A stretch of DNA of 64,000 nt from a virus. The notes beneath the pieces are model-generated. The model was not told the origin of the DNA. It did not search any database and worked only from the letters and a program-made list of their open reading frames with translations. The stretch spans positions 182,503 through 246,502 of the IMG/VR virus record IMGVR_UViG_3300042402_002564, one strand, 5' to 3'. The translations under genes and the position numbers were made by a program. The first letter of the stretch is position 1; each line of letters starts with the position of its first letter. Of the stretch, positions 1 to 8,646 are shown piece after piece.

Positions 1-2
1 CA

Positions 3-821
3 ATTGATGAGGAATTTAGGATAAATAAAATTGATGACGCTCAAAATAAAGCAAAAGAGTTGCAATCTGGTTATAAAGAACTAGAGGAGGCAATTAAAGA
101 GGAAGAGAAACGAGAGTGTCAATTCAATTCTCTATCTAAGGAGATTTCAAATCTAACGAATGGCATTTCTCAAAACAATATTAAGATTAATGGATTGCGA
201 AGACAAATCAAAAATCTTGAATCTGAAATTCAAACTCTTACCGAAAACCTTGCAAATCGAAATTCTGAACATGAAAAGTTAGAAGAATATAAAAATAATT
301 TGAATTCTGTACTGAGTGATTTAGATTCTGTAAAGGAAAAAATTAATTATTACGATTATATCTACAGTCTCTTAAAAGATGGTGGAGTAAAAACTAAAAT
401 TATTAAAAAGTATTTGCCTCTTATTAATCAACAAGTCAATCGTTATTTACAAATGATGGACTTCTATATTAATTTCCATTTGGATGAAGAATTTTCTGAA
501 TCCATTAGATCTCCGATTCATGAAGATTTTTCATATACTTCATTTAGTGAAGGTGAAAAAATGAGAATTGATTTGGCTCTTCTTTTTACATGGAGAGAAA
601 TCGCTAAAATCAAAAATTCTTTGAATTGTAATATTATAATTTTTGACGAAACTTTTGATTCCTCTTTAGATGGATTTGGTACAGATGAGTTTTTAAAGAT
701 TATTAGGTATGTAATTAAAGACGCAAATGTATTTGTAATCTCTCATAAAGAAGGTATGCGAGATAAATTTAATAACGTAATTAAATTTGAGAAAATAAAA
801 GGATTTAGTAGGGCAGTTTAA
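3..821 (+). CDS. 46: gp46 recombination endonuclease subunit, C-terminal part
   Basis: Partial gene; the frame is open from the window edge, so the N-terminal ATPase half lies upstream. The protein is the Rad50/SbcC-like SMC ATPase of the gp46/gp47 nuclease that resects DNA ends for recombination-dependent replication. Visible: a long charged coiled coil (Glu/Lys-rich, heptad-like), then an ABC signature (FSEGEKMRIDLAL) and a Walker B/D-loop region (IIFDETFDSSLD), then a switch-type His (VISHKE). This order is as expected for the C-terminal lobe of SMC proteins. A terminator follows directly, so it ends a replication operon. Confidence 0.93.
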   Translation: MDEEFRINKIDDAQNKAKELQSGYKELEEAIKEEEKRECQFNSLSKEISNLTNGISQNNIKINGLRRQIKNLESEIQTLTENLANRNSEHEKLEEYKNNLNSVLSDLDSVKEKINYYDYIYSLLKDGGVKTKIIKKYLPLINQQVNRYLQMMDFYINFHLDEEFSESIRSPIHEDFSYTSFSEGEKMRIDLALLFTWREIAKIKNSLNCNIIIFDETFDSSLDGFGTDEFLKIIRYVIKDANVFVISHKEGMRDKFNNVIKFEKIKGFSRAV

Positions 822-834
822 AGAGTGGCACAGG

Positions 835-860
835 GGTCGTCCAATGGGCGATCTTTTTTT
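835..860 (+). terminator. Rho-independent terminator after gp46
   Basis: An 8 bp stem GGTCGTCC/GGGCGATC (with G-T pairs) and a 3 nt loop, followed by seven T. It separates the gp46 operon from the VWA/CobS genes. Confidence 0.75.
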
Positions 861-889
861 GTATTATACGCACATACGACATAAATCAA

Positions 890-3073
890 ATGCCTGTCTC
901 TCACGAAATCAAGTCTCAACTTGCCAAATTGCTTGCCACTGAGGATCTCGTTGTCGAGCATAAAAAAGTTTCTACTGCCTGCTTTAATGTCCACACTCGT
1001 GTTCTGACACTTCCTTTGTGGGAAAAAGCAAGCAATCTTGTGTATGACCTTCTGGTGGGTCACGAAGTTGGTCACGCTCTCTTCACTCCTGATGAGGATT
1101 GGACTGAGCAAGTAAAGGTTCCTGCTCAATTTGTAAACATCGTAGAAGATGCTCGCATTGAGAAGTTGATGAAGCGTAAGTATGCAGGACTTGCTAAAAC
1201 TTTCTTCAATGGATACAAAGAATTAAACGAGGAAGATTTCTTCCAGATTGCTGATGATGATATCTCTACTTTTAATCTTGCTGACCGTACCAATCTTTAT
1301 TTTAAAATTGGTAATTTTGTAAATTTAAAATTCGACTCAGAAGAGCAAGAAATTATTGACATGATTTCTGCTACTGAAACTTTTGCTGATGTTTTAATTG
1401 CAGCGGAAGAACTTTACAAATATTGTAAAAAAGAAAAAGAACAAGAACAAAAGATTGCTAACTTTGATTCTCATGAGCAACAAGGAGGTTCTCAATCACC
1501 TTCTAATGAAATTATAGAGACTAATAATTCTGATTCTGAACAAGATGGTGATGGTGATAATTCTCAACCAAAAGAGAATGAAGGAACTGGTGGAAATTCT
1601 CAAGGTGAACAAACTCCAATCAAATCTTCTGGGGATGATAATGAACCTGAAGTTCGTACTGCTGATTCTCTAGAGGAAAAGATTCGTGATCTTGTTGGGA
1701 ATGATTCATATGAAAATATGTACGTAGAAGTTCCTCAACTAAATTTGGACAGTGTTATTGGTAAAAATTCTGATGTTCATAAAGATATTGATGCATCTTT
1801 TGAACATCAACAAAAAATTCACAATGAGCATTCTCAAATGAGTGGTTATCCCACAATAAATTTATATGAAAATGTTGATCTTGAGTTTAGGAAGTTCAAA
1901 TCTTCAGCACAGAAAGAAGTCAACTATCTCGTGAAAGAGTTTGAATGTCGCAAGGCAGCAGACCAGTATGCTCGTGCGTCAACTGCTCGCACTGGTGTTC
2001 TTGATACTGCTCGACTTCATACCTACAAATATAACGAAGACCTTTTCAAGAAGGTTTCTGTAATTCCTGATGGTAAGAATCATGGACTAGTGTTTGTTCT
2101 AGACTGGAGTGGATCTATGTCTGATGTGATGGTTGATACTTGTAAGCAACTATTCAATCTCGTTTGGTTCTGTAAAAAAGTTAATATTCCATTTGAGGTA
2201 TATGCTTTTACTAACGAGTGGCGTCGAGGGGAGTATGACTATGAAACTGGAAAATATATTGCGGTAGACCGTGCTTCGCATTATGAAAAGAAAGAAAATT
2301 TATTGGTTGTGGATGAATCTTTCTCCATGATGAATATTCTTACCAGTAAAGTTTCTGGTAAGCAGATTGAAAAGCAAATGCTGAATATTTGGAGACTTGC
2401 TTGTTGTTTTAAAAATACTTATAGGTCTACGTACACTTATCCAAATCGTTTGAGTCTTTCTGGAACTCCTTTGAATGAAGCACTGATTTCTCTTCATCAA
2501 ATCCTTCCAAAATTCCAAAAGGAAAACAAACTCCAGAAAGTTCAATGTATTGTTTTGACTGATGGTGAGGCAAATCAACTAGTTTGTCATAAAGAAGTGA
2601 GGCGACATTGGGAAAAAGAACCATATATGGGAGTTGGACATATTAATGCTATGAGTACTTTTTTGCGAGATCGTAAACTTGGCACTACTTACAAGATTGG
2701 ATATGGGTATCATGAATTTACTGATGTTTTACTTAATAACTTAAAGGATAAGTTTTCTTCAACAAACTTCATTGGTATTCGTGTCCTTGAGAGTCGTGGT
2801 GTTCAAAGATTTATTAGTCTTTATCATCAAATTGGTGATAACGATTATGACAAAATTCAAAATGACTGGAAAAAAGTGAAAAGTTTTACCATTACAAAAT
2901 CTGGATATAATGCTTATTTTGGAATGTCTTCCGCTGCTCTTTCTCAAGATAGTGAGTTTGATGTTGCAGAATCTGCTACTAAGTCTCAAATCAAATCTGC
3001 ATTTGTTAAATCTTTGAAGACCAAAAAACTAAATAAAAAAGTTCTTGGTGAATTCATTTCTTTAGTTGCATGA
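890..3073 (+). CDS. VWA-domain protein with N-terminal HExxH zinc-protease-like motif
   Basis: A 727-residue protein. Near residue 58 it has HEVGHALF, which fits an HExxH zinc-metalloprotease motif. A low-complexity acidic Gln/Ser/Asp-rich linker covers roughly residues 190-270. A von Willebrand A domain follows with a MIDAS motif DWSGS near residue 405 and a later TDGEAN. CobT and other partners of MoxR-type ATPases have this linker-plus-VWA layout. The CobS-like AAA+ ATPase gene lies just downstream with one tiny gene between. I infer an ATPase/VWA pair, perhaps a chaperone or remodelling complex; protease activity is only suggested by the motif. Its stop overlaps the next start (ATGA). Confidence 0.8.
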   Translation: MPVSHEIKSQLAKLLATEDLVVEHKKVSTACFNVHTRVLTLPLWEKASNLVYDLLVGHEVGHALFTPDEDWTEQVKVPAQFVNIVEDARIEKLMKRKYAGLAKTFFNGYKELNEEDFFQIADDDISTFNLADRTNLYFKIGNFVNLKFDSEEQEIIDMISATETFADVLIAAEELYKYCKKEKEQEQKIANFDSHEQQGGSQSPSNEIIETNNSDSEQDGDGDNSQPKENEGTGGNSQGEQTPIKSSGDDNEPEVRTADSLEEKIRDLVGNDSYENMYVEVPQLNLDSVIGKNSDVHKDIDASFEHQQKIHNEHSQMSGYPTINLYENVDLEFRKFKSSAQKEVNYLVKEFECRKAADQYARASTARTGVLDTARLHTYKYNEDLFKKVSVIPDGKNHGLVFVLDWSGSMSDVMVDTCKQLFNLVWFCKKVNIPFEVYAFTNEWRRGEYDYETGKYIAVDRASHYEKKENLLVVDESFSMMNILTSKVSGKQIEKQMLNIWRLACCFKNTYRSTYTYPNRLSLSGTPLNEALISLHQILPKFQKENKLQKVQCIVLTDGEANQLVCHKEVRRHWEKEPYMGVGHINAMSTFLRDRKLGTTYKIGYGYHEFTDVLLNNLKDKFSSTNFIGIRVLESRGVQRFISLYHQIGDNDYDKIQNDWKKVKSFTITKSGYNAYFGMSSAALSQDSEFDVAESATKSQIKSAFVKSLKTKKLNKKVLGEFISLVA

Positions 3074-3255
3074 AACAAAAATTTCCACTTGAACATCTAG
3101 TCAAATATGACACTAAAGAAGTGTTAGTAATTTGTGATAGTGCAATTACTGCTATGGGTATTCCTGCTATTGTAAAAAAATACTATCCAGGATATACGGG
3201 CAAAATTGTGAGTAGAGATTACTTTGAAAAATTTAAGAGCCAGTTGGCGAACTGA
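3070..3255 (+). CDS. Small hypothetical protein between VWA and CobS-like genes
   Basis: 61 residues, starting inside the stop of the VWA gene (ATGA overlap), so probably translationally coupled. Not recognised. It has a mixed alpha/beta composition with a basic C-terminal half and no clear motif. Its position inside the VWA-ATPase pair suggests a role with them, but nothing in the sequence proves it. Confidence 0.6.
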   Translation: MKQKFPLEHLVKYDTKEVLVICDSAITAMGIPAIVKKYYPGYTGKIVSRDYFEKFKSQLAN

Positions 3256-3319
3256 CCACTGAGAACCTTTCAGAACCAATTTTACCCTTATAATTATTGA
3301 GTTGAACAAACACATCGTT

Positions 3320-4438
3320 ATGACACTTTCTTCTGATTACATCCGCACCTCTCTTCAAAATCTTTATGGCAACAACATCACCAGTGCCGATGTTCGTGCT
3401 TGGTGTAGTATGAATGATACTAATTACCAAACTGTTACTAATAAAATTTATCAATATAAAACTGGTCATGGTAAATGGAATCTTGAAGTGACTCAACAAA
3501 AAGTGGAAGAAATCGAACGTACTTATCAAGCACCCGCAGTGGTTCCTCCTGTAGAGCAAAATCTCATTCCTGATAAAGATGATACCTTCGTCAAGTTTGG
3601 TAATTTTAACGATATTAAACGCATTATTCAGTCCAATCTCTTTTATCCTACGTTCATTACGGGTCTTTCGGGTAATGGTAAAACGTTCAGTGTTGAGCAA
3701 GCGTGTGCTCAACTTAAGCGTGAATTGATTCGTGTAAACATTACAATTGAAACTGATGAAGACGACCTTATCGGTGGATTCCGCCTTGTTGATGGAAATA
3801 CCGCTTGGCATAACGGTCCCGTTATTGAGGCACTGGAACGAGGAGCAATCCTTCTCCTTGATGAAATCGACCTTGCATCTAACAAAATCCTGTGTCTTCA
3901 ATCCATCCTTGAAGGCAAAGGTGTTTTCCTGAAAAAGATTGGTCGCTGGGTAAAACCCGCTGCTGGGTTTAACGTGATTGCCACCGCAAACACCAAGGGT
4001 AAAGGTTCTGATGATGGACGTTTCATCGGCACCAACGTGCTCAACGAAGCATTCCTGGAGCGTTTCCCTGTGACCTTCGAGCAGTCCTATCCCGCCCCAG
4101 CAACTGAGCAGAAAATCCTTGAGGGGGTCGCTCTGGACCTTGGAGTAGAGGATCGTGACTTCTGCAAGCGTCTGGTGGACTGGGGTGATATCATCCGCAA
4201 GACCTTCTACGATGGTGGTATTGAAGAAATCATTAGCACCCGTCGTCTGGTTCATATCATCCGTGCTTACAGCATCTTCCAGGATAAAGCAAAGGCAATC
4301 CAAGTTTGTGTCAATCGTTTTGATGACGAAACTAAGCAAGCATTCCTTGAACTTTATGACAAGGTTGATGCTGACTTCCAGATGCCTAAAGAATATGAGC
4401 ATGTAACTTACGACCTTGACCAACAAACTCAATCCTGA
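3320..4438 (+). CDS. cobS: CobS-like MoxR-type AAA+ ATPase
   Basis: 372 residues from the ATG at 3320; a TTG six codons upstream is less likely. Walker A GLSGNGKT lies near residue 115 and Walker B ILLLDEID near 180, followed by sensor-1 (NVIATANT) and an arginine-finger region (NEAFLERFPV). The N-terminal ~70 residues resemble the CobS small domain. Cyanomyoviruses commonly carry this gene annotated as cobS (cobaltochelatase subunit). The VWA gene upstream supplies the partner typical of MoxR/CobS ATPases, but I see no CobN-like subunit in the window, so cobalamin synthesis is not demonstrated. GC is higher than in its neighbours. Confidence 0.88.
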   Translation: MTLSSDYIRTSLQNLYGNNITSADVRAWCSMNDTNYQTVTNKIYQYKTGHGKWNLEVTQQKVEEIERTYQAPAVVPPVEQNLIPDKDDTFVKFGNFNDIKRIIQSNLFYPTFITGLSGNGKTFSVEQACAQLKRELIRVNITIETDEDDLIGGFRLVDGNTAWHNGPVIEALERGAILLLDEIDLASNKILCLQSILEGKGVFLKKIGRWVKPAAGFNVIATANTKGKGSDDGRFIGTNVLNEAFLERFPVTFEQSYPAPATEQKILEGVALDLGVEDRDFCKRLVDWGDIIRKTFYDGGIEEIISTRRLVHIIRAYSIFQDKAKAIQVCVNRFDDETKQAFLELYDKVDADFQMPKEYEHVTYDLDQQTQS

Positions 4439-4448
4439 TAAAATATAA

Positions 4449-4474
4449 GGAGGTAAATCTGCCTCCTCTTTTTG
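4449..4474 (+). terminator. Terminator after CobS-like gene
   Basis: GGAGG and CCTCC arms around an 8 nt loop, followed by a T-rich tract (TCTTTTT). Confidence 0.7.
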
Positions 4475-4494
4475 TCCTTTTACTATGAAACAAA

Positions 4495-5034
4495 ATGTCT
4501 GAAATTCCTGATAAAAATAAAAATTTTACTTCCATTTACGGAGACTTTATCGCAACTGAAGATTCTTATCCTTCGCCCGACACTATTTCTTTTGCTGGAT
4601 CTAGACTTTACGGTGGAATGAGTGATCAATCATATTGGGAAAGTGATGGGATTAGTCTTACTGGTAATCCTGCTCCCATGGGCGAAGACCGTATCACTTT
4701 AAATCCACCAACCCCCAAAGATGAATCGCAAAACAATTTTTGGAAATTTGGTGAAGGTAAAACTCTCAAAGCAGTAGAAGATTACATTATCAGCACTTAT
4801 AAAGCACATTACGCATCTGATAATTCTAAAGTTCAAGTTCTTGATATTATTGATGCAATTGGTGATGGTGTTCCATTTTGCCGAGATAATCTGATTAAAT
4901 ATTCTTCTCGTTTTGGTAAAAAAGAGGGGATGTCTCGTCTGGATGCACTAAAGATTATTCACTACGGAATTCTTCTTTATCATTTTGCTGGATTTAATAA
5001 TGAAACTTCGAAATCAAACTATGAAACTTTCTGA
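4495..5034 (+). CDS. Conserved-type hypothetical protein, DUF3310-like C-terminus
   Basis: 179 residues. The N-terminal half is polar and probably flexible. The C-terminal half has a pattern of the type D.I...F.RDNLIKYSSRFGKK..R.DALKIIHYG, reminiscent of small phage DUF3310 proteins (sometimes called nucleotide kinases) that show a GNaiKYi.R.gKK pattern. No P-loop is visible, so I do not claim kinase activity. It overlaps the gp45 start by 14 bases, placing it in the sliding-clamp operon. Confidence 0.65.
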   Translation: MSEIPDKNKNFTSIYGDFIATEDSYPSPDTISFAGSRLYGGMSDQSYWESDGISLTGNPAPMGEDRITLNPPTPKDESQNNFWKFGEGKTLKAVEDYIISTYKAHYASDNSKVQVLDIIDAIGDGVPFCRDNLIKYSSRFGKKEGMSRLDALKIIHYGILLYHFAGFNNETSKSNYETF

Positions 5035-5686
5035 TAAAACTCTGACACTTCTGAAGAATTTTTCTTCGATTAATCAATCCATTCTGTTTAAACAAGGCAA
5101 TTCTCTTCGTACAATTTCAGTAATGAAGAACATCTTGGCAGAAGCAACTGTAGAAGAAGAATTTACCAAAGATTTTGGTATCTATGACCTGAATCAATTT
5201 TTGAATGGTTTAAATCTTCATCAGAATGCAGAACTTGATTTTCAAAACGATGGTTATGTCGTTATTAAAGAAGGTAAATCGCGTTCCAAGTATTTCTTTG
5301 CAGACCCTAATGTAATCATCACTCCTCCAGAAAAAGATATTACACTTCCAAGTGAAGATGTTGCATTTACTCTGGATACAAAAGAACTAGATAAACTCCT
5401 TAAAGCTGCTGCAATTTATCAACTTCAAGATTTGTCAGTTATTGGAGAAGCAGGTGTTGTAAAACTAGTTGTTCGTGATAAGAAGAACGATACTTCTAAT
5501 GACTTCTCTGTGATTGTCGGTGAGACTGAAGATGAGTTCTCCTTTAATTTTAAAGTAGAAAATATCAAGATTCTTCCTGGTAATTATGAAGTTGTTATTT
5601 CACGTAAACTTTTGTCACGATTCAAGAATACTGGATTTGATGTGACTTATCATATTGCCTTGGAGCCTGATTCTACTTTTGGTTGA
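5021..5686 (+). CDS. 45: gp45 sliding clamp (DNA polymerase processivity factor)
   Basis: 221 residues from the ATG at 5021 (MKLSDKTL). An upstream ATG at 4985 would add 12 residues unlike other gp45 proteins. The length and fold pattern match the T4 gp45 trimeric clamp: an N-terminal KTLTLLKNFSSINQSI segment and beta-rich repeats. It holds gp43 on DNA, is loaded by gp44/gp62 encoded just downstream, and in T4 also activates late transcription from TATAAATA promoters, boxes that occur repeatedly in this window. Confidence 0.93.
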   Translation: MKLSDKTLTLLKNFSSINQSILFKQGNSLRTISVMKNILAEATVEEEFTKDFGIYDLNQFLNGLNLHQNAELDFQNDGYVVIKEGKSRSKYFFADPNVIITPPEKDITLPSEDVAFTLDTKELDKLLKAAAIYQLQDLSVIGEAGVVKLVVRDKKNDTSNDFSVIVGETEDEFSFNFKVENIKILPGNYEVVISRKLLSRFKNTGFDVTYHIALEPDSTFG

Positions 5687-6198
5687 TGAACATTTTTGTA
5701 ACTTCTCCTTGGCCCGCTGAGAGTGCTGTATGTCTTCCCGATAAACACATTGTCAAGATGCCTCTAGAGTGCTGCCAGATGCTCTCTATCGTTGCCTCTG
5801 ACAAGTGGGGACATGGGTACGGCACTCTTCCTAAGGCAGATGGAACTCCCTACAAGACCGACAAAGGAGCATTCCGCAATCATCCTTGTACCAAGTGGGC
5901 AATGGAGAGTATCCATAATGCCTACTGGTTAATCAAATGGGGACTGAACTTGTCTGATGAATACTGCCTGCGGTATAATAAAACTCACTCCTGTTATAAA
6001 ACTCTTGTGGATGCATACTATTTGTTTCCCAAGGGTAAGATTACAGAAGTGACTCCATTTGCTCGTGCTATGCCTGAGGAATGGAAGTTTGACGACACTA
6101 TTGATACATTTGAAGCATACAAAAGATACATAGCATCCAAACCTTGGGTTTCTGATAACTATCTTCGTATGCCTGAACGCAAACCTGATTGGGTCTAA
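5686..6198 (+). CDS. Hypothetical protein with DKHxVKMxLE signature
   Basis: 170 residues starting at the ATG that overlaps the gp45 stop (TGATG). Conserved-looking motifs are DKHIVKMPLE near the N-terminus, NHPCTKWAMES in the middle and YCLRYNKTHSCYK after it: several His, Cys and Trp residues spaced as in an enzyme core. I have seen this pattern in uncharacterised phage proteins but cannot name an activity. Its place between clamp and clamp-loader genes points to DNA metabolism. Confidence 0.7.
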   Translation: MNIFVTSPWPAESAVCLPDKHIVKMPLECCQMLSIVASDKWGHGYGTLPKADGTPYKTDKGAFRNHPCTKWAMESIHNAYWLIKWGLNLSDEYCLRYNKTHSCYKTLVDAYYLFPKGKITEVTPFARAMPEEWKFDDTIDTFEAYKRYIASKPWVSDNYLRMPERKPDWV

Positions 6199-6201
6199 AT
6201 T

Positions 6202-7146
6202 ATGACAAGTGAATTTCTTTTTGTGGAGAAATACCGTCCTCAAGTAATTGATGACTGTATTCTTCCCGATGAAACTAAAAAAACATTTAAGGAGTTTGTA
6301 GAGAAGGGTGAGATTCCTAACCTTCTTCTTGCAGGTCCTCCTGGTATTGGTAAAACTACCATTGCAAAAGCATTGTGTAATGAGTTGGGAGCAGATTTTT
6401 ATGTCATCAACGGATCCGACGAAGGACGTTTCTTGGATACTGTACGGAACCAAGCAAAGAACTTCGCTTCGACCGTCTCACTTACGGGATCTTCTAAACA
6501 CAAAGTCATCATCATCGATGAGGCGGATAACACAGGCAACGACGTACAACTCCTACTACGGGCGAATATTGAGGCATTTTATAACAACTGCCGATTCATC
6601 TTCACCTGTAATTACAAAAATAAAATCATTGAACCCCTTCACTCCCGTTGTGCAGTCATCGACTTCACAATTAAAGGAAAACAAAGAGTTCAACTTGCAG
6701 GGAATTTCTTTCAAAGGTTACAATTTATCCTTGATAAGGAAAAGATTGAGTATGATCAAAAGGTCGTTGCGGAACTCGTATCCAAGCACTTTCCCGATTT
6801 TCGACGTGTTCTAAACGAAATTCAAAGATATTCTACTAGTGGTAAGATTGACTCTGGTATTCTTGCTTCTTTTTCTGATATATCTGTAAATGAACTTCTT
6901 AAAAATCTTAAGGAGAAAAATTTTACTGAAGTTAGAAAGTGGGTAGTTGCTAATTTAGATAATGACCCTAATATCATTCTTCGTAGAGTATATGAGTCAT
7001 GTTATGATAATCTTTTACCCCAGTCGATACCTGCTGCAGTTCTTATTATTGCTAAGTATCAATATCAAATTGCATTTGTTGCTGACCAGGAGATTAATCT
7101 TTTAGCAGCATTAACCGAAATTATGTGTGAATGTGAATTTAAATAG
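6202..7146 (+). CDS. 44: gp44 clamp loader ATPase subunit
   Basis: 314 residues. An AAA+ clamp loader with VEKYRP at the N-terminus, Walker A GPPGIGKTT near residue 45, Walker B VIIIDEADN near 105, sensor 1 (FIFTCNYKNKI) and the SRC arginine-finger box. With gp62 it opens the gp45 clamp and loads it at primer ends. The spacing 3 bp after the previous gene fits the same operon. Confidence 0.95.
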   Translation: MTSEFLFVEKYRPQVIDDCILPDETKKTFKEFVEKGEIPNLLLAGPPGIGKTTIAKALCNELGADFYVINGSDEGRFLDTVRNQAKNFASTVSLTGSSKHKVIIIDEADNTGNDVQLLLRANIEAFYNNCRFIFTCNYKNKIIEPLHSRCAVIDFTIKGKQRVQLAGNFFQRLQFILDKEKIEYDQKVVAELVSKHFPDFRRVLNEIQRYSTSGKIDSGILASFSDISVNELLKNLKEKNFTEVRKWVVANLDNDPNIILRRVYESCYDNLLPQSIPAAVLIIAKYQYQIAFVADQEINLLAALTEIMCECEFK

Positions 7147-7161
7147 AGAGGAATTTAAAAA

Positions 7162-7449
7162 ATGAATGTAAAACTTATTCGTATGTCATCTGGTGAAGAT
7201 ATTATTTGTGATTTGATTGAGGAGACTGATAATCAAATTACAATTTGTGATCCTATTGTTGCTGTTCCTGCTGGAAATGGTCAGATTGGATTTGCTCCTT
7301 GGTCACCTCTAATTAATAAAGATGTAAAAGAACTAACCATTAATAAAAAATTTGTAGTGTATATTACGGAAACTACAGATAGAATGGTGCAAGAATATCA
7401 ATCTATGTTTAGTAGTATTATTACTCCTAATAAACAACTTCAAATTTAA
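7162..7449 (+). CDS. Small beta-rich protein, first of three look-alikes (Sm-like)
   Basis: 95 residues with a good RBS (GAGAGGAA) upstream. The pattern VKLIRMSSGEDIICDLIEE, then ICDP, an APWSPL box and a YITE end is repeated in two other small proteins (9989-10342 and 10342-10608). The first 30 residues recall Sm/LSm-like beta folds (GEDIICDLIEETDNQI), but this is inference. It lies between the clamp-loader genes, so a replication or RNA-binding role is possible. No function known to me. Confidence 0.7.
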   Translation: MNVKLIRMSSGEDIICDLIEETDNQITICDPIVAVPAGNGQIGFAPWSPLINKDVKELTINKKFVVYITETTDRMVQEYQSMFSSIITPNKQLQI

Positions 7450-8306
7450 TGAAAAATTTTAAAACACCCCTTCGTTATCCTGGAGGCAAGTCTCGTGCTT
7501 GCACCAAAATGGATCCTTACTTCCCAGACCTTCGTAACTATGATGAATTTCGTGAACCATTTATTGGTGGGGGAAGTGTTGCAATTCATATTACCAAAAA
7601 ATATCCTAATTTAAATATTTGGGTAAATGATTTGTATGAACCTCTTGTTAATTTTTGGCAACAACTTCAAATTTTTGGAACGGATCTAAAAGATAAACTT
7701 TTAGAACTTAAATCGCTACACAATAATCCAGATGATGCAAAACAATTATTTTTAGTGAGTAAAAAAAATATTAATGATACGAATCTATCAAATATAGAAC
7801 GTGCAGTTAGTTTTTATATTATTAATAAGTGTTCTTTTTCTGGTCTTACGGAATCTTCATCCTTTTCAAAACAGGCATCTGAGTCTAACTTCTCTATAAG
7901 GGGAATTGAAAAATTACCAGAATATTCCAAATTAATTGAGAGGTGGCGTATAACTAATTACTCCTATGATTATCTAATGGATGGAAACAAGGGTGCTTTT
8001 GTGTATCTCGATCCTCCTTATGACATTAAGGATAATCTCTATGGGAACAAAGGATCAATGCATAAAGGATTTGATCACGATAAGTTTGCTACTGATTGCG
8101 ATTCTTGTAATATGGATCAACTAATCAGTTACAATTCAGACCAATTGGTAAAGGATCGTTTTAAGAACTGGAATACTGGGGAATTTGACCTTACTTATAC
8201 AATGAGGTCAGTTGGTGAATATATGCGAGAGCAAAAACAACGAAAGGAATTGCTATTATTTAATTATGGAATTGAAGGACTGGTTGAATTCAATCAATCA
8301 AACTAA
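7449..8306 (+). CDS. dam: Dam-type N6-adenine DNA methyltransferase (D12 class)
   Basis: 285 residues. N-terminal LRYPGGKSR (SAM site), REPFIGGGSV, then WVNDLYEPLVNFW, and the catalytic DPPY at residues 188-191, in the order of the Dam/T4 Dam family. It probably methylates adenine in a short palindrome such as GATC and could protect phage DNA from host restriction. It sits between gp44 and gp62, and its last 41 bases overlap gp62 in another frame, so it looks like an insertion that became tightly coupled. Confidence 0.92.
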   Translation: MKNFKTPLRYPGGKSRACTKMDPYFPDLRNYDEFREPFIGGGSVAIHITKKYPNLNIWVNDLYEPLVNFWQQLQIFGTDLKDKLLELKSLHNNPDDAKQLFLVSKKNINDTNLSNIERAVSFYIINKCSFSGLTESSSFSKQASESNFSIRGIEKLPEYSKLIERWRITNYSYDYLMDGNKGAFVYLDPPYDIKDNLYGNKGSMHKGFDHDKFATDCDSCNMDQLISYNSDQLVKDRFKNWNTGEFDLTYTMRSVGEYMREQKQRKELLLFNYGIEGLVEFNQSN

Positions 8307-8646
8307 AACTAATTTAATGGATGAAAATCCAGAATCAGTAAAAGAATATACACCATATATCATCAATAAGTGTCTTTCTGCTCATATTGATTGTATTTTA
8401 TTTGCCAATGAAATGAATAAGTATCATCATCTTGATAAAGATATGCAATATTCATTTTATATAAATACTCTGAGGAAGCGAAAGAGATTTTCTCCTTGGC
8501 TCCGAAAGGATAAAGTCAAAGATTTAGAATGTGTTAAACGTTACTATGGTTATAGTAATGAGAAGGCATCTCAGGCTTTGAAAATTTTATCAAAATCACA
8601 ACTCGATTTTATTAAACAACGACTTGATATTGGCGGAACAAAATGA
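8266..8646 (+). CDS. 62: gp62 clamp loader small subunit
   Basis: 126 residues from the ATG at 8266 (MELKDWLNSINQ). An in-frame ATG at 8212 gives a poor N-terminus that merely follows the Dam gene. Shorter than T4 gp62, as in other cyanophages. Features YTPYIINKCLSAHIDCI and the basic KRKRFSPWLRKDK block are typical. It completes the gp44/gp62 loader. The stop overlaps the RegA start (ATGA). Confidence 0.88.
   Translation: MELKDWLNSINQTKTNLMDENPESVKEYTPYIINKCLSAHIDCILFANEMNKYHHLDKDMQYSFYINTLRKRKRFSPWLRKDKVKDLECVKRYYGYSNEKASQALKILSKSQLDFIKQRLDIGGTK

Noticed and set aside
3233-4432. Long open frame on the minus strand opposite the CobS-like gene
   Set aside because: Shadow of the ATPase gene; no RBS, no protein-like pattern, and the plus-strand product is clear.
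3320-4438. Cobalamin biosynthesis function for the CobS-like gene
   Set aside because: No CobN or other B12 genes are visible; the VWA partner fits a general MoxR-type machine equally well.
4495-5034. Nucleotide kinase call
   Set aside because: The DUF3310-like pattern is sometimes labelled kinase, but there is no P-loop.
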